IMG/VR virus record: IMGVR_UViG_3300042516_003850
Span: 1-26,554 of that record
Direction: 5' to 3' (one strand)
DNA length: 26,554 nucleotides
Origin: a virus
The notes beneath the pieces were generated by a model. That model was not told the DNA's origin and did no database searches. It was given only the letters and a program-made list of their open reading frames with translations. The translations under genes were made by a program, and so were the position numbers. How positions within the stretch are numbered: position 1 is the first letter of the stretch; every line of letters begins with the position of its first letter. Of this stretch, positions 7,701-16,600 are shown in pieces.

Positions 7701-9573
7701 TATAAATAGGAGGAACATCAGAAGTTTCTGGTGTGAGAGCATTTACATCTGCAGCAGCAGTAATACTAGTAGCAAATTGTGGAGCATAAACTCTTTGCTT
7801 AGCTTTTTGTACATATTGCTTTGGGTCACCAAAACTTCTTGGAGTGTATGTAACACCACCACCAGAAGATGAAGATTTACCAGTCGTAGTTGAGTTTATT
7901 TTTGGCTCTGGACCAACTTCCTGAGCAGATTTTTTAGCCTCAATAGTTCCTTCTGGAACTATTGGGTTGTACCAAAATCTATTTTGCGCACCAGCATCTA
8001 ACCAAGTTCTTAACCAAGGATTGTTATAAGCATTAGGGGCAACTAAAGGATTCCACTTTTCAAATGTGTCAGAACTTTTCGGAGTAAAACCATCTCTAGT
8101 AAGAGTTGGTGCAGCTTCTGCTTCTAATCTTTGACCAGCGACCCAAGAAGGGTAATCGTTTAAAAGTGTATTTACACTCTGAGCAGTTAAAGCAGGTAGT
8201 CTTCCAGGAAGACGAGCATTAGGCTCATCAATAGGAGTCCTAGGTTCTCCAAGAATTCCAGAAGTATCCAACATTGGACCTGTACCAGACCAAGTTGCAA
8301 TTGGTTCAAATAAATCTTCTGATTCAGTAGTGTTTGCAGGTATTACAACATCTTGACCATTATCTAAAGTTACTGAAACATTTTTAGTGGCTGAATCTAC
8401 TGCAGTAATAGTACCGCGATTATTTGTGTCTCCTCCAATAATTACTCTTCCACCAGATTTAGCAAATCTTCCCTTAGCATCTCTTACCTGCTGAGCAGCT
8501 TTTTCAGAACGCTCCTCTGGTGTATAAATACCATCATCAACACCTTGACCGATTGGAGTTTCTACAGCAGCAACCATTGCATCTTCTAATAGTTCCCAAT
8601 CCATGTCCCCTAAAGAATCAAGAACTAAACTTGTCTCACCCTGATCAATCTGTGAAACAGAAACTTTGTCAAAAGGATTTGAATCTAACAAACCAGAAAC
8701 AACTAAAGCAGATTCCATATCAATAGGTAGATGTATTTTTGGACCAATATCGTAAGGACCATCTAAACTTTTATCGTATGTTTTAATATCATGGTCAACA
8801 TGACCTAAATCATCCCAACAGCCATCATCCCAAACAGAAACAACACCATCTAATTCAACTTTATAGAGACGGTCAATACCGCCAGAGCGTAAACAAACTC
8901 TAATAACAAATTGTGGAGCAAACTCTTCAGGAAGTTGTCCTGGTTTCATAAATGAATCTAAATCATGACGTTGAGGAGTTTTAAACTCGTCAATCGGATA
9001 GTAACTAGAAACTAGTGACGAGTTGCTTTTAAGTTTTTTATTTTCTCTTTCAACAATTGCACTCGCCCAACTTTGTGCGGCGTCTCCGCCCCAAAGAGCC
9101 CAAGCAATGCGGCCATTTGATGGATATCCGACTTCCCCTGGTTTATATCCTTTTGCTCGCTTATCAACTTCGTGGCGTGGAAAATACTTAGCGATATGGC
9201 GAATTTTTCTAATACCAATTTGATTGCCAGAAGCCAGAGTCCTAGCAGTATTAAGGCCAACAGGAGTTCCTCCACGTTTATGCTCTTTTCTCCAAGCTAG
9301 AGCTCTTTTGGCTTCTGCTTGAACGGATTTAGGTATTGTGTACATTCTATCATTATTAGAAAAAACTTTAATATTTAAATTACTAAAAGATGAATTTGCT
9401 AATTCTTCAGAAATATTAGAAGGTTTCATAGACTCTGGAGACCATTCTGTAATGGTTAAAACTGAGTCTAAATCCTTAAAATCACTTACAGTATTGGAAA
9501 TTTCGTCGACAATAACGGCAACACTATCCTGCGCAAACAAGACAGAATTGCCACTACGACCAATAAATTCCAT
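4774..9573 (-). CDS. Head-maturation polyprotein with prohead protease domain
   Basis: 1599 aa, ATG start 5 nt after the upstream stop. Modules in order: (1) residues about 95-175, 'KRGGTPVGLNTART' to 'IAWALWGGDAAQSWA', a domain common in phage head proteins. (2) About 364-420, 'VRDAKGRFAKSGG' then a small beta segment. (3) About 759-790, 'TPGDWTRCNRYLSKYLG..AKGYCSLRHKE'. (4) About 838-1000, a prohead-protease-like domain: 'LPLPLLWQIKTAEGHSGS', 'VVVGKI' and 'GFIRGVSAD', with His and Ser as candidate catalytic residues of the S78 type. (5) About 1062-1205, 'GHIAAWHVDHIGM', 'GIWVAGALRPGT' and 'VNVPGFPIARA', a block seen beside proteases in actinophages. (6) About 1320-1360, 'DGSYPIRNVADLKNAIQAYG'. 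(7) A C-terminal 'QPRDSAGKFRQILARIK' and helices. Role: processes capsid and scaffold during maturation. It is far longer than usual proteases (200-300 aa), so self-cleavage is likely. Confidence 0.75.
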   Translation of the reverse strand: MEFIGRSGNSVLFAQDSVAVIVDEISNTVSDFKDLDSVLTITEWSPESMKPSNISEELANSSFSNLNIKVFSNNDRMYTIPKSVQAEAKRALAWRKEHKRGGTPVGLNTARTLASGNQIGIRKIRHIAKYFPRHEVDKRAKGYKPGEVGYPSNGRIAWALWGGDAAQSWASAIVERENKKLKSNSSLVSSYYPIDEFKTPQRHDLDSFMKPGQLPEEFAPQFVIRVCLRSGGIDRLYKVELDGVVSVWDDGCWDDLGHVDHDIKTYDKSLDGPYDIGPKIHLPIDMESALVVSGLLDSNPFDKVSVSQIDQGETSLVLDSLGDMDWELLEDAMVAAVETPIGQGVDDGIYTPEERSEKAAQQVRDAKGRFAKSGGRVIIGGDTNNRGTITAVDSATKNVSVTLDNGQDVVIPANTTESEDLFEPIATWSGTGPMLDTSGILGEPRTPIDEPNARLPGRLPALTAQSVNTLLNDYPSWVAGQRLEAEAAPTLTRDGFTPKSSDTFEKWNPLVAPNAYNNPWLRTWLDAGAQNRFWYNPIVPEGTIEAKKSAQEVGPEPKINSTTTGKSSSSGGGVTYTPRSFGDPKQYVQKAKQRVYAPQFATSITAAADVNALTPETSDVPPIYMAIVASDDPQAVMDLVSLVPANKESSTPTTFTRQNGEWVKEEQVLRDLNSPTPPPVVVLDNETLADVVQQVDANAQTASAWMENFFEDRMLQIVWGPKNEILSLVAAGGLDRNRGNAEELRRYWTVGRGGAKIRWNTPGDWTRCNRYLSKYLGPRAKGYCSLRHKEMTGVWPGSKYNVGKKKSLVSSVFSEEDFENSVIEKAKLRAQIASIKARVIVASVDENQEGSSFTIPLVIPEGVDSGDGRYFEKGAIEMRELPLPLLWQIKTAEGHSGSVVVGKITNMDRTDDGIGNAKGVFDTGEYGKEAERLVRGGFIRGVSADMDKFEANEEESEASEESDNKKVSAGRMKITKARVMAVTIVPKPAFQECRIILDEMVSYKEEDVVPDGVYVEGIDELEASALVACGVVAGAIPVNPPMNWFDNPKLKKPTGLTVTDEGQVFGHIAAWHVDHIGMSFGTRPPRSKSNYSYFHTGLVKTDSGEDVPVGQLTLAGGHAPLEASAHEAVRHYDDTASAVADVHAGEDSYGIWVAGALRPGTSPEQVRALRASAPSGDWRPIKGSLELVAVCQVNVPGFPIARARVASGQVMALVAAGASTLAKLKNDPLKELNTRIQKLEQAEKAPLVAAAQEVADRFKTMEASIKAEELSARFAEIKKDSDPDWTYMEQTLDDNPEAELAVVSRRIRERLAKEGKALKDGSYPIRNVADLKNAIQAYGRAKEGKRALVKKHIMRRARGLERADLIPDKWKEAALLNYLGESEELFENSEAVFQKSPIEDAIDIEGLTDEEIDQLKKEVKAEKKVDEATRAKYTPDTQPRDSAGKFRQILARIKFDAGISGLDRVLEKVEETENFDSAGNYAGAAKAAGDLISIIDRLDAKALNPESLENVRNSAGELGKVIANLPFAFGEDAQKIRFSDVPPALRDLIEDMITRVEAKIGPEDADIATADLKKFMSGSELYNQSEISSEMSKLLRLLT

Positions 9574-9578
9574 TTTAA

Positions 9579-9959
9579 TTAATCCTCATCTTCTTCTTGT
9601 TCAATTGTACCTTCATAATTTTCAAGTAAATATGGAAAGAATTGTTTTGAGTAAATGGTTTGTCCATCCTTTTGAGAGTTATCCCATAATTCGAGAGCCT
9701 CTTCATACACTTCTTCTTCAATAGAATTGAAGTCTCCTGGTGTATATTCCCCATCTCCTAGCCCCATATATGGATACTCGAAAGCACCCTCTTCAGGCTC
9801 TAACCATTCTCCATTTTTTCTAACATAAACATTTTGAGTATCTTCTCCATAACCTACAAAGTCCATAACTTGCTGAAGTGCTTTTCCGTCAACTTCTGAA
9901 AAATACGGAGCATAGATAGCCTCAAAATTAATTACTTTTTCGTTCGCCTTTTTAGCCAT
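9579..9959 (-). CDS. Small acidic protein of unknown function
   Basis: 126 aa from ATG 9959. This start is preferred to the in-frame one at 9974 because GAGGAAAAGACAA lies directly before it. It begins MAKKANEKVINFEAIY. Its start overlaps the end of the upstream gene by 8 nt, indicating translational coupling. The C-terminal third is very acidic (EEEVYEEALELWDN, ending EQEEDED). No known domain recognised. It sits between the two giant genes, so a chaperone or assembly role for one of them is possible but unproven. Confidence 0.7.
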   Translation of the reverse strand: MAKKANEKVINFEAIYAPYFSEVDGKALQQVMDFVGYGEDTQNVYVRKNGEWLEPEEGAFEYPYMGLGDGEYTPGDFNSIEEEVYEEALELWDNSQKDGQTIYSKQFFPYLLENYEGTIEQEEDED

Positions 9960-10593
9960 TTGTCTTTTCCTCATCTGTTATAGGTTGTAAAACTGTATTT
10001 CTATCCAAAATTAAACCGTTACTAAAGTCTAGATTTTCTGTTTCTCCAGCGACCCAAGGCTCAAGCCAAGGATTTAAATCTTCAGTACCTGCTTGTTCCA
10101 CTAAAAATTTTATATACTCTTTATAACCTTGAGGAATTGTCTCAACATCTTCACCGTTTAAAAATGCTAAAAGCTCTGGATCTTCAGCAACTAAATCTTC
10201 AAGTTTTGAAAGTTCTCTCATCAACATTTCATTTGTTTTACCGTACTTAGGTGCTCTATTATTTTTATTTTTTTGAGCATCTAATAAAGAACTTCTTTCA
10301 TTTTTAACTGCTTGACCTAAAGAAGTTACAGAATCTTCTGTCTCTAAAATAGTAAACTCGGTGGTACCCATGTTTCTTGTGGCAACGTCCATCCAACCCT
10401 CTGGAGAAGTTGGTCGATCAATTTCTAAATTTTTTACTAGTCTTTCTACTCTTTTATCCCACTTAGATTCTTCTTTAGAGTTTGGGTAAACATGTTTAAC
10501 TGAGTTTTTACTAGCAATAATAGAAAATTTATGGTAACCGTATTCGTAATCTTTACTAGAAGAACTATATGCGCGTGCTACTAAAAATGTCAT
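9952..10593 (-). CDS. Hypothetical protein between the giant structural genes
   Basis: 213 aa, ATG start 15 nt after the stop of the 2563-aa gene, with GGAGATAGGGTT in front. It begins MTFLVARAYSSSSKDYEYGY and has a mixed helix/strand first half, a charged central helix region (KKN repeats, ELSKLEDLVAEDPELLAFL) and a Trp-rich 'LNPWLEPWVAGE' near the end. No membrane segment or signal peptide. I do not recognise a family. 'Residue-x-NPW-x-x-W' also resembles 'NNPWLRTWLDAG' in the neighbouring 1599-aa protein, hinting at shared short segments. Confidence 0.7.
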   Translation of the reverse strand: MTFLVARAYSSSSKDYEYGYHKFSIIASKNSVKHVYPNSKEESKWDKRVERLVKNLEIDRPTSPEGWMDVATRNMGTTEFTILETEDSVTSLGQAVKNERSSLLDAQKNKNNRAPKYGKTNEMLMRELSKLEDLVAEDPELLAFLNGEDVETIPQGYKEYIKFLVEQAGTEDLNPWLEPWVAGETENLDFSNGLILDRNTVLQPITDEEKTNG

Positions 10594-10607
10594 TTTAACC
10601 CTATCTC

Positions 10608-13600
10608 CTACCTATTACCTAGTTGTATATCAATTATGCTCTGGTAGTCAGCCAGAGTTAAATCCCCAAAGTCGTCTATACGTGAGTTTAGTAAGTCTAA
10701 TTGCTCTTGACTTAAATAACCTCCGCCAGCACGCTTTCTAAGATTATTTTTTAAGACTTGCAGTCTTTTATCTACTAATTCCTTGAGAGTGATTGGACCT
10801 AATTCTTTACCTAGCGCAGCGAAGTAAGAAATATAGTCTCCAAAAGAACTCTTTAAAAACATCTCTACGCTTGCAGGAGGCCTTGTTATAGTGTCGTAGT
10901 TATAACTAAATGTGTTATCAGCATTGTCTATAGGTACTGGTTGCCATCTCTGAGACTGAGAAGAAGATCCTTCTTGAGGATTTTCTACCATTAAACTATT
11001 TCTTCCATGACGGTCTTCATTAGAAATTAATGTATCTAGTACAGCAATATTTATTAAATTAGTTGCCTCTATGTTATTAACGTTTTCTGCGTCAAATCCT
11101 TCTGTCCAATCAGCAGGTGCTATAGAGAAAGATCCAGCATCTACAGTAGCTGATGTATTGTCTAAATCTAAAGGCTTAACATTTAAATTTCCACCAGCGT
11201 TAGTTTGAATAATCCATTCACTATCTTCTCCACCTATTTTTTGAATTAAAGGTAAACCTAATATCTCTAAATCTTGACCTATTTGATTAGCAATAAGTTC
11301 TGCTCTCGCTCCACTAGAAGCTGCTCTAGTACCTCCAAATTGCTTCTTTACATAATAAACTTTTTCGCTACTTGGGTCAGTAATTTTAAATACTGGACTT
11401 GTTGTGCCAGCAACACGTTTAATTAATAAACCTGAATCTTCTCCCCCTAAAATTAACGGGACATCTGGATTTACAATGACAGGACCTGAAGCATCAAAAC
11501 CATATGCTTGTGTGAGAGACTCTAAATCAGCGAGAGAGACATTTCTAAATCTATCTGTAACTGAGTCCTCTTTAACAGGATTTTCAAAAAACAATCTATC
11601 TCTGTTTAAAGCATCTAAAACTTGAACTAAAGACTCTCTTGCCATTCTTTTTTCTCTATTGATGGTTCCTGTCCCGCCGAACTCTCCATCTGGAGACAAA
11701 AGTTTAAATACTGCATTTTGTAGATTTCTTCTGGCAGGTGGTGATAGTAGTGATACTGGAACATCACCAGATTTCTTAAACATTGTAGATATTTCATCAA
11801 AATAAGGTTTTAAGTCGTCAGGATAATTATCTAAATCACTAAACCATTTTTTAATTTTAGGGTCAGACTCAAAAGTAGCATTTGCCTGAGTTAAATTATC
11901 TCTTCTTCTCTTGTACTCATAGGCTTCTGCTTCTTGCTGTAGTAAAGAAACATTGTCTGGCTGGTAGCGCTTCTTTGCATACCAACCATTTTTAATCATA
12001 AAATCTTTACCAAACCATTTTGTGGCAGAGTTGTCTAGCGGGTTTAAACCGATTAGTGCTAAGTCTCTTGGAGTAGGAAAACTTTGTAAAATACTTTCTG
12101 TATTTGCAGGATTTAATGCTCTTCTTGTAGAAGCTTCAAATAAATCTTCTGGAGCAATGCTCAAAGCATCTGCTGCTTGTTTAACTCTGTAGTCAAAATC
12201 TCTTATAGTAATTAAATCTTGTAAACTTTTATTTGGTTTTCTTCTTAGAGTATCCACTTTTAGGCTCATGCCTTGCATAATGTTCCAAGCAGTTGAAACA
12301 TTGCTCCAGCCATAACCAAAACCAGTCCATACATAAGCACCTATATAGTTACCACCAGCAGCTTGAGTTTCTGAATAATCAACTCCATTTGCTATAGCCC
12401 AAGCGTCGTAATAAGCTTTCCAAGCTTCACCGAAACCAGAACCTTTAGCCCTATCTGAATTAAGTGCTAATAGGCCTTCCTTTATATAAGTTTGATCGCC
12501 AGAAACTTTTATCGATCTATTTGTTTGTCCAACTATAATTCCATCTTTATTTTTTACTGACCCACTAAAAGATATGCTTTCGGTTCCTACTGTAAAGTCA
12601 TTGATTGATACTGAATAACCTTCTCTACCAAACGTTGCTTCACCAGCGCCAAAAATTCTGTTAAGTGTTTTTTCAATTTGAATTTTTACTTGAACTTTCT
12701 CATCATTAGTAATACCTGAGTTGTATCTATCAACTAATTCTTTAAGTTTTTTTAGAGAAGGTCTGTTTTTAGCAGCGCGAGCTGCCTTTGCTGCTCTATC
12801 TGCTGACCACCCTTTTGACATGTAATCTTGTTGAGTAACATCGTTTCCATCAACTTGTAATCTATCTGGATCTACATAATCAGGATTATTTTCTTTAACT
12901 CCCTTTATAGATCCGTCATACTGCTCAACGCCACCAGCAGGAGTTCTTGATTCCAAAGGACGATTCATAAATCTTTCAGCAATAGGTGTTGATTCAGGAA
13001 GAGTTGAATCTGGAGAAATTACTTCAGGTGCCTCTGCTTGAGGTGTAGGCGTTGGCGTTGGGGTAGGCGTAGAGGTTCTCGGTATACGACCTGGTAGTTG
13101 TGTAGGTACACCAGCCTCTCTTGGAAGTGCTTGTACTGGATTTGGATCACGCTCTCTATCAGCGCGAACTATTCTTTGCCATTGACGACGCATCTTTCTA
13201 TCGTTATAAATTGCATCTTCAACAGCTCTTCTTTCACTAATAGAACCTCTATTGTTTAAGAAAAGCATTCTTACTGCTAATTTTTTAAATATCGGTCCAC
13301 GCTGTGGCTGACCGTTTTCATCTAATACAAGATTACCTTCGTCATCTCTTATTACTGCTTGAGGGAAATAAACCCATGCGTATGCTCTACGAAGTCTGTC
13401 ATTTGGATTTAGTGTGTGCTCTAGGGCAACAACAGTTCCATCTCCCCAGCCTCTAAATTCATTTTCTTCTCCGCCCCAATGATTAACAACATCTCCGCGA
13501 CGCGCTTGATTAATTCCATCAGCAAATACAAAGTTATCTTCTTGCCATATTCTGTATGGATCGCCTTTCATCGGACGACGTCTTGCGTCTAACAAAGACT

Positions 13601-16600
13601 GAATACGCTGTCTAAAACCGTCTAAAGTGAAAGGGCTTCTATCTTCATCTGATACAACAAAATTAGGTGTAGGGATAGTCTCTGTTGTTCTAGAGGCAGG
13701 CTCCCCAGATGTAAATGCTCCGCTTTCTGGATTAAATCTTTCTGTGCGAATATCATTTTCTGGGATATTTATATTTTGTGTAGTTGGAGGCGGAGTGCTA
13801 GGAGTACTACCTGGAGGAGGAGGCGGAAGTATAATATTTCCATCTGGATCTCTTGGTAAATCTTCAATAGGTGTTGGACCCATCGGGGCTGTAACTAAAT
13901 TAAATCTTTGAGTGGGGTTATAAACTCTTCCAACTTCTAAACTTCCAGCCTGATCAGGGTTAGAAAAATTAATTGGACTTCTAGTACCATCTGGGTTGTA
14001 CCATGCCCAAACTTCTTCACCTTCAATTTCTCTAAAATTAAGTATGGCTCCATCTTGAGGAGAAGTGTTAAATCTAGGAATATTAAAAGTGTTTCTAAGA
14101 GTCTCTGGGAAATCTTCTGGCATCGGGTCACTACTTCCAACGCCTTGCATCATTTCTTCCCAATAAGCTTGAGCAAACTCGTTCCAAGAATCTTGATTGC
14201 TAGGAAGTTCTATCTCAACGCTTCCAGTGTTTTCTGGCGTAGGAATAGTCTCTTTTGGATCTTCATTAATTTTTTGAGAAGACGGAGTTTGTTTTGGTTT
14301 ATTTTTGCTGTCATCAATGGAAATAACTTTAATTTTAGGCTCTATAAAAGTAACATTACCTTGATTTCTGAGATCTCTAATTTGTGCACTGAGGTTAAGC
14401 ATCTTATTAAATGCCTCGTTACGAAGCACGTAAAGTTCAATCACCTCTGGGTCATTCATGGGTACACCGTCTAAGGCTTTTTGACGAATTTTTTCTTCTA
14501 AATCTTTATACTCTTCTTCAGCTTTGGCTTTTTGATCTTCAAGTTTATTAGATGGAGAGACATCACCTTGATTTTTAATTTCTCTATTAAGGTCGAGCAT
14601 CCTATTAAATGCATCATCGCGAAGTCTGATAAGTTCAGCAATCCTCGGGTCAATAATGGGGATTCCATCGCGAAGCATTTGACGAATTTCTTTATCTAAA
14701 TCTTCATACTCTTTTCTAGCTTTGTCTCTTTGCTCCTCGAGAGGACCTTGATAGCCTGAAGGGGGATTTCTAAATTTTTCGGGTTTAGTTGCATCACTAG
14801 GCGCAGAGTCTGAATCTGTAGAAGGATTTAGTACTCCAGTTCTCTGATCTGTGTCACCAACTTGCTCTAATTTTCTAACAAGATTTTGTAGTTTTTCAAA
14901 AAGTTGTGGACTTCTGTTGTAGTACATAACAAATCTGTACATAAAACTATTTTTTAACTCTACATCTTCAGTCCAAATAAACTCTTTCATATCTGAAGGT
15001 GGAGTAAAACCTCTTTTAGCACTTAAAACTTCTCTACGCCAAGATCTTTGCTCGGAAACAAAATCTGGATCTCTTCTACCCTCTAAATAATCTTGAGGGT
15101 TAGGAGGATTTAAAGCACCAGCAGATCCTGACTCTGGTACCTCTGCACCACGAATAACTCTTAACTGTCTTGAAGAAGTAATTTGTTCTGGGTATGCTTG
15201 CTCTTCATGACCTGGATAGTAACCACGAATAATAACTCTTGTGGGGGCTAAGTCAACTATAGTTGGTCTTCTACGATTAACAAATCTATCTCTTCCAATA
15301 GAATTTTCTACAGGAATAACATCAGTTATAACAAAGTGATCCTTTGTAATAATGTCGCCTTTTTGAAGATCTCCAGGGCCAGCATTAACAATGTACGCAG
15401 ACTTAGGCTCTCCTTGTACATCGTCCTGATTAATAGGAAGTTCATTTCTAGGATTTTTAGCGTTTTCAATTAAATCATTTACAATTAATTTAGCATCTTC
15501 AGAACCTTCTTCTGAAGTGATATCTACATTTGCTAATTCACCATTAAATTGTTTTTCTATTTTAGAAGTTTTTTGCTGTTCAGAAACTAAGTCTTTATCT
15601 ACATCTCTAGTAGACACCTCTTTTAAGCTTGCCCGAAAGCCAGCAACTATTTTATTAAGTTGATTAATTTTTTCAAAGACACGAGATACATCTAAGTCCT
15701 GACGTATCTCATCTAAATCTCTACCAGAAAGAGTTTTTTCATACCAAGCAATTTGTTTCTGCAATTCTGCAGTTACAGAAGCCAAAGCTTCTCTAACTTC
15801 TATCTCTTCTGAGTCGTTTGGGTTAGTAGGCAGTTTTATTTTGTCAATTGCTTTTTTAGTATTAGCATCCAAAACCTCTGGAGTTATGTCTGACTTAGTT
15901 TCGTTATCTTCAGGTTTTATAGCAGCTAAATAATTTAAAACTGCTTCAGTTTGAGCCCAGCTCTTTCTTTGAGCAGCACGAGGTAAATCAACCCAATGAC
16001 GAGTCTCATAATCATCAACATCGGAAGCCCAACGGGATGGAAAACCGTAAGTAGGAGGGGTTGAGTCTAAAAGATTTTTTACTTCTTCATAAGATTTATT
16101 ATCTCTTATTGCATTTTGAATTTCTTCGCTGTAATAAGGCTCTCCTTGAAAATCTAGTGAACCTTCTAAAGCACGTAAAGCTAAACCTCTTAATCTGTTA
16201 ACTTCTTCTTCGCTTACTACTGGAACAACCTCGGTATCAGTGTCTGCATTTTCTTGATCGAGAATAGCTTTTGCTTCATCCTGATCAACAGACTTAACTT
16301 GACCAGCGCGTCCCTCTTCAGCAACTTCTCTTAAGATTTCATTTGTATCTACGCCTTTAAGTTGTAGAGCGTCTCTTAAAACTTCTGAAGGGAGAGTAAT
16401 CTCAACTTGCTCATCTTCATCATTTATAAAATCAAATTTACCGTAGCCAGGTAGTTCAGAAGGTTCTAGAGAACCTCTAAAAGCAAACTTAAGAGCCTCT
16501 TCATCATATTTAGTTGCTTGATACGGATCGTCTGTGTATCCAATTGGATACTCTACTCCAGTCATATCTAAAATCGCTCTTGATTCTTCAGGAGTATCTA

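Noticed and set aside
9012-9275. 87-aa minus-strand frame within the protease polyprotein
   Set aside because: Shadow frame inside a region with clear domain matches in the main frame.
14055-14474. 139-aa plus-strand frame inside the giant gene
   Set aside because: Antisense to a continuous 2563-codon frame; composition is not protein-like and there is no ribosome site.
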